Part shown: one piece after another, positions 55,275-64,000 of the stretch
Position numbering within the stretch: the stretch's first letter is position 1
Layout: each line of letters starts with the position of its first letter
DNA from: Anthostomella pinea
Lineage: Eukaryota; Ascomycota; Sordariomycetes; Xylariales; Xylariaceae
NCBI GenBank assembly: GCA_963556695.1
Contig: CAUWAG010000017.1
Coordinates: forward strand, 62,001-126,000
Length of the DNA stretch: 64,000 nucleotides
Direction: 5' to 3'
Translations under genes and position numbers: made by a program
The notes under the pieces: generated by a model
What the model saw: the letters and a program-made list of their open reading frames with translations, nothing else
The model's database searches: none
What the model was told of the DNA's origin: nothing

Positions 55275-57530
55275 ATGTACGGGCCCAACCACCAGCAGGG
55301 GCATAACTCGCGCCTGAATGGCGTTCCTGGGGGCCGTGGCGGCATGCCTCCGCAGATGATGTACAACTTTGGCCAGCAGCAGGGCCTCCATCAACACCAC
55401 ACGCACCCCCAGCAGCAACATCATCAGAACCTTCAGCAGGACCATGCAGGCCACAGTGGTGGCTCCAGTGCTCTCAACCACTCGGGCTTTTCCTCAGGCA
55501 TCATATCCAATGTCACACCATTCACACCTAGCAGTCATCAGAATGGAAACACCCCGGGCTCGCGTGCTGGACCGGTTCAGCACACGTGTGAGAATTGGAA
55601 CGAGCAGTTGAAATCCCACAAGGAGTCCGAGCGTGCACACCAGACCATGACCGAACAATTCCAGCCACATTTCTTCGCCAGGCTACGGTCAAATGAGAAT
55701 AAGGGCCTCATGCCGGCCTTGTCGAATAGCAATGCGGCTGAATCATCGGTAGATGGAGATTTGGAGGATAGGGGGAATCGCCCCGTTAATGTCGATAAGG
55801 CGTGGGACAGACAAGACTGGCTGAACATTGACTTCAGTGGCCAGGGCCTCAAGAATGTCTCTGCTATGCTCTTTGACCACTACGCCTTCATCACCGAACT
55901 CTATCTTGCTTCCAACAATCTAACCTCTCTTCCCAATACCATTGGACAGTTGCGATCGCTAAGGTTGCTGGATCTCTCCCATAACCAGCTCAGTGAACTA
56001 CCTGCAGAGCTGGGCATGTGCACTCCTCTCCGTCAGCTGCTATTCTACGACAACCATATCCAGGACATACCCGATGAGCTTGGTGCCTTGCATTTCTTAG
56101 AGCTACTCGGGGTTCAGGGCAACCCCCTGAGGAATGACTATAAGACGAAACTCATTGAGGATGGCACCAAGGAACTGATCAGCCACCTCAAAGAGAATGC
56201 GCCAGGTATGTCAGAATCAGGGGTCTCAACGTATACCCATTGTACTGCTCGCCTTGAATGGGTGTTCGAAACATTTGTGAGTTGGGACTGCTAAGCTGAC
56301 ACTGCTGCTTTAGTCCCTATGCCCCCTAACCCAAGGATGCCTATCACGATTCAAGAGGACGTGGGGTCAGATAAGGAGCGGATTCGAGTGCTATCGTGGA
56401 ACACCCTGTGTGACAAGTATGCCACCAGTACACAATATGGATATACCCCGTCCAGCGCATTATCCTGGGAGTACCGGAGGGACAGTATTCTCCGGGAATT
56501 CCTCGAGAGAGACCCCGATGTCCTCTGCTTGCAGGAGACTGCCATGGATGCCTTCGAGACATTTTTCGCGCCGGAACTCTCCAAGCGCGGTTATCGGGGA
56601 GTATTCTACCCGAAAACCCGTGTCAAGCACATGACAGGCAAGGACCAACAAGCCGTCGATGGATGTTCCATCTTCTTCAAGAGCGACAAGTACATCATGT
56701 TGGACAAGCAGCTAGTGGACTTCAGACAAACAGCCATCAACCGCCCAGACATGAAGTCGGCAGATGACGTCTTCAACCGAGTCATGCCCAAGGACACTAT
56801 TGCTGTCTACTGCTTCTTCGAGTCGCGATTCACGGGCAACCGATTCATCGTCGTGAACGCACATCTGTGCTGGGAATCGTACCTGGCTGATGTAAAAGCA
56901 GTGCAGACGGGGATTCTGTTGGAACTGGTTACTAAACAGTCCGAGAGGTACACCAGGAGGCCGCCCATGACGTTGGAAGAGAAGAAAATACTCCGGCCTA
57001 GTATTCCGGAAGACGCAGGGGGTATACCTCTATCGGAATATCCCGATCCAGCACCCAGTCAGGAGTACAGGAACAACACGGATATCCCCCTATTCGTGTG
57101 TGGCGACTACAATTCCATGGCTGATAGCTCTGTTTATGAGCTGCTCGAAAAGGGCCGGATACCACCCGATCATCCGGATTTGGTCGGACATTCCTACGGA
57201 AACTTCACACGGGACGGCATTGAACATCCCTTCAGCTTGCGAAACTCATATGCCCACCTCTTCGGAAGCCAAGACGAGCTATCATTCACCAATTACACGC
57301 CCACATTCTCGGGTGTCATCGATTATATCTGGTACACTACCAATACACTAGATGTCGTTGAGCTACTTGGCCCACCGGACTCGGAATACCTGAAGAAAGT
57401 GCCGGGATTTCCGAATTACCACTTCCCAGCTGATCACATCCAGATCATGGGCGAGTTCGTCTTCAAGTCTCGGAAAGACAAGAAAGCTGTTGAACATCAG
57501 GAACGGCCAGGTGGCTCTTCTAGGAATTAG
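55275..57530 (+). CDS. ccr4: Ccr4-Not complex 3'-5' exoribonuclease subunit Ccr4
   Basis: Exons 55275-56205 and 56314-57530 (donor GTATGT, acceptor CTTTAG) give 715 residues. Order: His/Gln/Gly-rich low-complexity N terminus; SERAHQTMTEQ adaptor region; leucine-rich repeats (about 200-300: LYLASNNLTSLPNTIGQL, LRLLDLSHNQLSELPAEL); then the EEP-type nuclease domain. In the nuclease domain RVLSWNTLCDKYAT, DPDVLCLQETAMDAFETFF (metal-binding Glu), VVNAHLCWES, LFVCGDYNSMADSSVYELL and NYHFPADHIQIMGEF (catalytic Asp-His) are all present. Ccr4 is the poly(A)-shortening nuclease of the Ccr4-Not complex in the cytoplasm. Other fungal Ccr4 proteins I know carry additional N-terminal sequence, so an upstream exon may be missing. 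Confidence 0.93.
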
Positions 57531-58320
57531 TAGACGATGGACGAGTGAAATCTTTCTCCTCGGGTTTCGCAGTGCCCCTTTCGCTGCATATCTATGGTAT
57601 TCCACAGAAGCGAGCATAGGTTCTAGTAGCGCCTCTTCGGAACGGTCCTGGCTCATTAAACCCCGGGCCACATGTATATGAAGGAATGAAGGGATGCAGC
57701 GAATCTTTTCTCATACTCTGAGGATGGTCTTGGCACGACACCTGGGTTGGAAATCTGCGGATGGCGACTGCAAAGTGGAGTGGAAACGGTTCTTTACTCG
57801 ATTTGATTCCTTTTCCCGCTTCTGCCTTTTTTGTGGTCTTTTCAATGTGCTTGGCGCTCCAAGTATCTTGTACGTGTAGCTTCCAATTCAAGCCCCCAAA
57901 TACAATAACTGCGCCCGCAGTTGATTGACTTCTACAATTCCGTCTTCTGGCCTGCCGCGTGTGTTCTCCGCGTGAGGATCTAATGTAAGTGACATGACGA
58001 TCGCCTTTTTCGATTGCCAGTCATTCGTGCACTGCTCTCAGGGTCAAGGCTTGTTCCCATCTGGAAGACGCCCAAGGTGAAAAGAGAAGTCTACATGAAC
58101 ATACTCAATGTCAAACGCACAGAATGCCCTAAAGGGTAGCAATTTTATAGGAGAGCCGGTCATAGCCAGAGATCACTGATACACGGATCAATACTCTGCT
58201 TTATCGGTTGCCTGTAAGATTATTTCTTTTCATATACGTCCTAGAATCTTCATCCTTCTCCGCCATCAATACATTTCTCTCTCCAGGCTCTCTCCCTCTC
58301 TCGACCAACATACGGCAAAC
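57531..58320. other. intergenic between convergent genes
   Basis: 3' flanks of ccr4 and the oxygenase gene. Nothing else recognised. Confidence 0.5.
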
Positions 58321-59504
58321 CTAGTAAGCCTTGACGGCATTATCCTTGAGCTCAACCACGGGCGCGACCTCCTCGCCATCATCCTCAGTCATGCCGCCAA
58401 GCAGCATGGACGCGGGCGCAAGGGCCTGCATCTCAGGCGGGCTGGTGAAGGCAAAGAACTTCTCGTCGTGCCACTGGCCGGCCGTGATGTAGCGGCCCTC
58501 GGAATCGGTGAACATGGCGTCGTCCTCGGCGCGCAGGAAGTACGCGATCGAGTAGCGGTGCTCGGCTGGGTGCAAAGGTACCACGCGGTGGATGCACGAC
58601 TGCATGGTATGCCCCGACGCGAACCGCAGCGAGTCGCCCACGTTGACGACGGCGCAGCCTGCCCGCGGCTCCACGAACCCGAACTCCCGCGCGCCCGGCG
58701 GCCGGATCTGCAAGCCCCATTGCTCGCTGAAGAGTAGCGTTAGGGAGCTGATGTCCGTGTGCTTCTGGTGCCCGATGTTGCGGTCCTTGGATGAGTCTGA
58801 TGGGATGTAGTGCATCATGGCGAGCGTCGACGTCGAGGGCCGGTCGTTGCGGTGCGAGTTCTCGAAGCGCGCGGCGCCGGACAGGCCGCAGCCGGTGGAG
58901 AGCGCTGACAGGATCGCCTTGGTGGCGATGTTGGAGCCCGCGATGGCGTTCTCGAGGACCTTCATGTCCGGGCTGTTCTTGATCACGGCTGGTAGGTGCG
59001 GGCTGGAACGTTGGATCTCGTCGCGGGATACCTGTATGGTTTAGCAGTTAACCGTACTCGGGCATTGGGGTGATGTGTGTCTGACCTTGATCATCTCGTA
59101 GCCATCCTTGGTGTTCTCAAGGACACCCGTGCGCGAGCCAACAGGCTCGTAGCTGTTCCGATACAGTACCATCAGCAAAGGAGCTGTCAAGTCAAGACAC
59201 AGATAACTACATACCCGAGATGCGGCGCAATGAGACCATACTCGTTCTTGGCCTCCAGCGGCGCCTCGAAGAAGCGGTGCATCAGCTTCAGGGTCTCCTG
59301 CTGGTCGTCGAGGAACCGGCGGCCGTCGATGTTGTTCAGGTCCAGGTAGAAGAAGCCCTGCTTCTGGCAGCAGCGGACTAGCCGCTCGACCTCGGCGGGC
59401 TCCTGCGAGAGCAGCAGGCTGAAGTCTATGGTCGCCATGGCGTAGACGGGGACTTTGGTGTTGTTCCACTCCACGCTCTGTGGGATTTCTGGTGAGATGG
59501 CCAT
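58321..59504 (-). CDS. isopenicillin-N-synthase-like Fe(II)/2-oxoglutarate oxygenase
   Basis: Three exons (59215-59504, 59086-59152, 58321-59031) join in phase to 355 residues from MAISPEIPQSVEW. The DIOX_N region (TKVPVYAMATIDFSLLLSQE, GFFYLDLNNIDG) is followed by APHLG joined to YEPVGSRTG, and by the C-terminal oxygenase fold. Iron ligands are visible as HQKHTDISSLTLLF (His-x-Asp) and SCIHRVVPL (distal His), and HRYSIAYFLR supplies the 2-oxoglutarate-binding Arg-x-Ser. Members of this family act in secondary metabolism and in plant-type gibberellin or flavonoid chemistry. The substrate here is unknown. It lies 1.1 kb from a diterpene-cyclase remnant, which may be chance. Confidence 0.87.
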
Positions 59505-60624
59505 TTTGGATGAGTTTTTAATTGATGATACTGAGGATAGAGGATGAAGGTCAGGCTCGGTACGTGGGAAGTACGGAGTCAGATACTTCACTACTACTAC
59601 TACCTGCTGGCCTTCGATCGTTCTCTGTTTTATAGACCGTCATCATGTCAAGTCAACCGCGGAACCCGATCCTCCACCACATTAGGGGAGTCTGGTAATA
59701 CTGCCCCCTCACCCCACGCATCGTGTTCGATCGATGGCGCCTTGTCACTCTGAGCCACCAAAACGTAGCGTAGTGTTACAGCCAGATAGCTGTGGCAGTT
59801 CAGCCAGATTGAAGACTGGGCGAGGGGAGCCGGGAGTACACACATGTGTCATGATGATGTCTGGGGTGCACATGGATAAATACACAATACCAAGACCGGC
59901 AGATGCTTGTCGTGGTTATCTGGAACTATATGATGCTGTGCTATTGAAGCACCGTGCCCATCGATGATCTGGCATAGTACCATTGATTGGGACTCCGCAC
60001 TTGGCATGGCTACAGTTCTCTGGTCTGTTGCCATTTGGATGACGATGGCTTCATCTAACCGGCATGGATTGCGGCAAAGACGGCATATGTCATGACTCCC
60101 CTCACCACTTTGGGATAGATAGGAGGACTCCTTGGCTTCATGAGGCAGTTCATCTTGGAGACTAAGGGGAGGGGATGGATGGCCCAGGGGCGAATTCGTG
60201 GCGCCTGCCCCAAGTTCGGCTTGTAGGAAGGTCTGCCATTTCGCTGGCTACACGGCCGTTCTTGTTCATCACCGTGTACCGGCATTCGCTCCAATATACT
60301 CGCCATTGGAAGAGTACCGTTCCGCACTCCTCGTGTGCCAGATTCCATTCCAGGGATTGATCCGGATCTTGTTAGGTTCGATCTCGTCACCATATGTCGT
60401 TTGTCTCTCCTTGTTGTACCTCGAGTGACGTGGGCTGGTCCCATACTCAGTTCGTACTCTTGATTACGTAGAATACCGTAAATACGAGACACATATACCT
60501 ATATGGTTCACAATGAAAGGAGTTGATATAAATACAACGCGTACATCATATCTGTGCACGTACGATTCGCGCAGCATTGCCACAACGGTATGGCCTGACT
60601 TGTATGGCCTAACTCGTATGGACC
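59505..60624. other. intergenic, no gene supported
   Basis: Promoter of the oxygenase gene on the left. A 145-codon minus frame (60055-60492) has no recognisable feature. Nothing else noted. Confidence 0.45.
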
Positions 60625-61557
60625 TCAGGCTGAATCACAGCAAGGAAAGTACATGTTGAATGACATAACGCTTCTGGATCTCAGCCACCATACTATCGTA
60701 CCCAGTTGGATATATCTAGCCACGTAAATCTGTCCGTAGAGATCCACGGTGTCGATGAAAATCCCCAACGCATCAACCTTATAACTTCCGTGCCGCTCAC
60801 ATCGCATTTTCTCGTTCAGCTGGAGGATAGTGTGATCGAGACACCTACGTTCGTATTCTGCGATAAAGAAGAGATCGGCCTTCATGGCCTTCTCATCATC
60901 GATACCATACTGCACTTCATTCTCATTGCTTGCATCCTTCCTCGCATGACCGGTCTCATGGAATTCGGGGAAGTTAAGGCTGTTGAGGTTCCCTTCCTTC
61001 AGATCTCGCGCAGTCGAGCCGTAGTCATTGTACAGTCGACACAAGCTGGCAGGATGTCTGCTGAGGGCGTTGGCTAGATAATGCTGACGCGCGCCGACGA
61101 AGAACGGCTGACCATCGTCTGCCGCGAGGCATGAAAAGAGTAGAAAGATGACAGGGGACTGTGTATCGTTGGCAGATGTGGTTTGTACCCAGGAGTAGTA
61201 CGTCCCTTCGATGGGCTTGTAAGGGACAATCTTCGGCTTTCCCTCTCTGCTAAGGGGTTGCTTTGCTCGTTGGGCTGCGAAACGGAGGCTGTCCTCTTCG
61301 TGATCTATGTGTGCAAGCATACAACGAGCAAGCTCACTGTGAAGCTCTTTGTGAATGTGGTTGGGTGATTTAACGACGCTTGAGTGCTGGAGGATGTACG
61401 ACGTGAAACCACGCAACGTGGCTGTCACTTGTTCCAGTGGGAGACACGGTGACGCGCCATCGCTGGAAGTGCCATCCACCTCCTCCATCCTCGCAATGGA
61501 TAAGCGGTCGAAGTAGTTCAGGTGATGGTCACTTGTCCATCGACGCCATAGTTGATT
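60625..61557 (-). pseudogene. C-terminal remnant of a fungal bifunctional diterpene cyclase (CPS/KS type)
   Basis: The open frame (ATG at 61488, open back to a TAG at 61558-61560) has the last third of fungal copalyl-diphosphate/ent-kaurene synthases. It shows TATLRGFTSYILQHSSVVKS, a LHSELARCMLAHIDHEEDS helix, YYSWVQTTSANDTQSPVIF, then the NSE/DTE-type metal motif CRLYNDYGSTARDLKEGNLN followed by SLNFPEF. The end is FIDTVDLYGQIYVARY. The N-terminal class II domain with its DxDD motif and the class I DDxxE motif are absent; upstream frames to 62150 are not recognisable as this enzyme. The protein as it stands is too short to be a cyclase. Relatives make ent-kaurene and related diterpenes, including gibberellin precursors (family knowledge). 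Confidence 0.72.
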
Positions 61558-62167
61558 CTATTGATGACGTCAAAATCAGGACTGCGCTGATCAACGGAGG
61601 CGCGTACAGTTATGCGCTCCAGGTCAGGGACTTGACGGGTCGAACACTCGAGCAGACGATCGAGGTATACAGGAAGCACTACGCGTTGTTTGGCTCGTGG
61701 GCGTCGCCTTTGCGTTGGTCGGCTTTCTTTTGGTGTTCGTTGAGAAGCATGTCGATATGCGCACAACACTTGAAACTGATTTTGGACTAGAAGAGGCGAA
61801 AGACCAGAATCTCGCCCAGGGCAGCAAGATATGAGTTGTAGAGTCGGAAGGGAAGGGCCGCAGTACATGTGTAGATAAGGTAGGTAGCTACCTAGTGTCA
61901 TAATTCTAGGATGGCTACCACCTACAGTACGTACCTCTGATCGAGCATGTGATTCGTAACACAGATTTGTGCCGTAGTGTTGAATGGGAGCAGGGAATAG
62001 ATACCGGAAGATCTCCAGTGGGGCAGAGACGCACAGGGCATCTGACCCACCAAGAAGACAGATGATCAATCTCTGTAGGCTGAAGAACGAGAGCAGAACA
62101 AGAAGAAGAACAGAACACACTTGACAACCTGAACAATCTGAACTCGCTTGCATCTAACACGTAGAAT

Positions 62168-62302
62168 TTGTGCAGATAGGTTCCAAGTCCCGGTGTCTAG
62201 CGCGAGTGGCTTGCGTGGGGAATACGGATCTAGCAGCCTCACATACTTTTCGCACGCAAGCCACTCGCGCTAGACACGGGGACTTGGAACCTATCTGCAC
62301 AA
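62168..62302. mobile_element. 135-bp perfect-hairpin element, MITE-like
   Basis: Two 50-bp arms (62168-62217 and 62253-62302) are reverse complements with one or two differences. They start TTGTGCAGATAGG and include GTGTCTAGCGCGAGTGGCTT; the 35-bp loop is unrelated. The ends are short inverted repeats with no clear target duplication. The near identity of the arms implies recent origin or gene conversion. It lies 181 bp upstream of the PGAP4-like start codon, in what should be its promoter. Confidence 0.6.
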
Positions 62303-62482
62303 GTCCTACGGTATGCTTTATACCGGATGTATGCATATCTAGGTAGCACGTGACCTGCTTGGATGGTAGACCCACATGGCAGTCTTCAAGGCGGCTCGCG
62401 ATGACAGCTTCACATCTTCCCGACTACAGTTCCAATTGGAGAAGAGCCGCGTAGACCCAGACGAGCAGGATGCTCTCTCGAG

Positions 62483-63919
62483 ATGATCTGCCGACCTCGA
62501 ATTACGACAGCCAACCTCCTTAGCCAGCCCGGCATTCGAGCAGTCCTAATCCTGTCAACGCTCGTGTTGCTCTACGCGACGTACGGATACCTGCGCTTCT
62601 ACCGCGACCCGTTGTCCGTCTTCTTCTCGGAGGAACATGGCTTCGACCGAACCTACTCCAAGACGCGCCAGGCCGAAGCCGACCTGTTCCTCGATGCAGC
62701 CAAGGCCGATCCAGCTTCGAGCCGCGCCCGCCTTGGCAAGGCGAGGAGCCAACCCGAGATGTGCGCCGTTTTCATCACGGTAGGGAGGGACGTCGAGGGA
62801 CGACAATACATCGACAGCGCTGTGGGGTCCTTCCTTGCGAACATGTCTAGAGCAGAGAGGGAGGCTATACATCTGAAGCTGTTCTTTGCCGACGTTCCGA
62901 ATCCTGAAACCCAGCACAAGAGCTACGCGAGTCTCGTGGACGCTGATGTTGCCGATGATATCTTGACCTACCCCGCGACGCTTCCCGGGAATGTCAAAGA
63001 AAGCAAGATGAAGACCCTGATGGCATGGGCTAGCGATCGACAAAACAAGCACGCGCTGGAACGGAAGACGGTGTACGATTACGCGTATGCTCTCAGCCAG
63101 TGCGTATCAACGACCAATGCGCCGTACATCGCTATTTTCGAAGGGGATATCCTTCTTGCCGACGGATGGGCGGCGAGAACGCTCAAGAATCTACATACTA
63201 TCGATACCATGATGAAAGACCCATCCCGACATGAACCCCAACGCGGTCAAGTCGAGCCGGGAGGACCGAACAGCTGGTTTTACCTGCGAATGTTCAACCA
63301 GGAGCGAAGTACTGGGTGGTCGGGCGGGTACGGGTTCCGGAGCAACAACGTCCACATTATCTCGCTCGCGGTCGGGGTCCCCTTGTTCCTCATATTGCTT
63401 CTGGCCCGGCGGTTTGTGCTACCACGTCACGTTGCCCGTCACCTGGATGGCTGGGTTCTATTCCTGGTCTGCGCGATTGCGGTACCGCTATTCATATGGC
63501 TCTTCTATGCCTCAGGCAAGGCCTCTCTTCTAGGTGCGCCCCGGGGTGTCCGCGAAGAGTTCTTCGGCTGCTGCAACCAGGCATTGGTCTACAACAGGGC
63601 GCACGCGCAGGATTTATCCGACTTCCTCATGGCCGCGACGACTCACGACAGACCGGGGAGGAGTGACATGCTGCCCAAGGACTTTGCGTGGAATCACGGC
63701 CTGGCACGAATCAGTGCCTACCCGATGCTGGCTCAGCACGCTGGTAGAGTCAGTGCTATTGACACGAGCAACGATGAAGCGAAACGCGTGTGGAGTATGG
63801 CGTTCGAGAGTTTCAACCCGTCACAGCTGGCCCGTGACCATATACGGGATGTCAGAGAGCTATACGGCGACGCTGCGGCTTTGGATATGGAAACCCGCGA
63901 CCAGAGCATGTACATGTAA
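62483..63919 (+). CDS. PGAP4-like GPI-glycan glycosyltransferase
   Basis: A single 478-residue exon. After a short cytoplasmic N terminus there is a signal anchor (VLILSTLVLLYATYGYLRF, about 20-38). The first half of a GT-A fold follows: PEMCAVFITVGRDVEGRQYI, LKLFFADVPNPETQHKSYAS, KTVYDYAYALSQCVSTTNAP and the acidic metal-site-like IAIFEGDILLADGW. Two adjacent membrane helices interrupt the fold (IISLAVGVPLFLILLLARRF and WVLFLVCAIAVPLFIWLFYA), after which the fold resumes (EEFFGCCNQALVYNRAHAQD). A GT-A domain split by a tandem membrane hairpin is the hallmark of PGAP4/TMEM246, the Golgi enzyme that adds GalNAc to GPI anchors in animals. The fungal activity is inferred, not known. Confidence 0.8.
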   Translation: MICRPRITTANLLSQPGIRAVLILSTLVLLYATYGYLRFYRDPLSVFFSEEHGFDRTYSKTRQAEADLFLDAAKADPASSRARLGKARSQPEMCAVFITVGRDVEGRQYIDSAVGSFLANMSRAEREAIHLKLFFADVPNPETQHKSYASLVDADVADDILTYPATLPGNVKESKMKTLMAWASDRQNKHALERKTVYDYAYALSQCVSTTNAPYIAIFEGDILLADGWAARTLKNLHTIDTMMKDPSRHEPQRGQVEPGGPNSWFYLRMFNQERSTGWSGGYGFRSNNVHIISLAVGVPLFLILLLARRFVLPRHVARHLDGWVLFLVCAIAVPLFIWLFYASGKASLLGAPRGVREEFFGCCNQALVYNRAHAQDLSDFLMAATTHDRPGRSDMLPKDFAWNHGLARISAYPMLAQHAGRVSAIDTSNDEAKRVWSMAFESFNPSQLARDHIRDVRELYGDAAALDMETRDQSMYM

Positions 63920-64000
63920 CTCTGTATAGACTAAAAGTGACTCAAGCTCGGAAACATTGTCCATGTCGGCCCTTGTCTTATAGGCTTGGTCTTCTCGTCT

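Noticed and set aside
1..64000. CRISPR arrays, bacterial operons or riboswitches
   Set aside because: The window is clearly fungal nuclear DNA with spliced genes; no regularly spaced identical repeats of CRISPR type are present.

Overview
The window looks like a piece of a filamentous ascomycete (Pezizomycotina) chromosome. Genes carry short GT-AG introns of about 50-180 nt. Recognisable products include an AcrB-type ubiquitination-network protein, a LaeA-like methyltransferase, a 2EXR protein, a fungal PNGase A, Ccr4, and a fungal PGAP4-like glycosyltransferase. AT-rich blocks and transposons carry the CpA-to-TpA changes expected of repeat-induced point mutation (RIP). The genus cannot be named from sequence alone.

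Left part (1-13 kb): a transposon-rich, gene-poor compartment. It holds the 5' end of a nonribosomal peptide synthetase gene running off the left edge, apparently frameshifted. It also holds a complete Fot1/pogo-type DNA transposon with 40-bp terminal inverted repeats (TIRs) and a TA target duplication, a 514-bp solo LTR, a degraded 4.7-kb Tad-like LINE, and two copies of a short repeat that differ mainly by RIP-type transitions. A small secreted cysteine-rich protein gene ends only 26 bp from one of these copies.

Central part (14-38.6 kb): mostly host genes. In order these are an eight-exon LaeA-like methyltransferase, a T5orf172/MUG113-domain protein, AcrB, an acetylxylan/feruloyl esterase pseudogene, a 2EXR-family protein, a PNGase A-like amidase and a hotdog-fold thioesterase. 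Long stretches between them hold only isolated exon-like pieces. A 1.15-kb palindromic foldback element sits at 31.5-32.6 kb.

38.8-46.2 kb: a 7.4-kb block bounded by about 95-bp inverted repeats with TA on both sides. It resembles a very large TIR element (or a nested insertion) between the thioesterase and LYRM5-like genes. It contains a LINE ORF1 fragment, pieces of an RNase III-like gene and of its divergent neighbour, a patatin-like phospholipase fragment and a broken DDE transposase. This is the most unusual structure in the window.

Right part (46.8-64 kb): host genes again. These are a LYR-motif mitochondrial protein, a long S-adenosylmethionine methyltransferase, Ccr4 deadenylase, an isopenicillin-N-synthase-like oxygenase, a C-terminal remnant of a fungal diterpene cyclase (CPS/KS type), a compact 135-bp hairpin element and a PGAP4-like GPI-glycan transferase. 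The secondary-metabolism pieces (NRPS, LaeA-like, diterpene cyclase, dioxygenase) are scattered and partly broken, so no working cluster is visible. Boundaries of multi-exon genes were deduced by eye from splice signals and family motifs.
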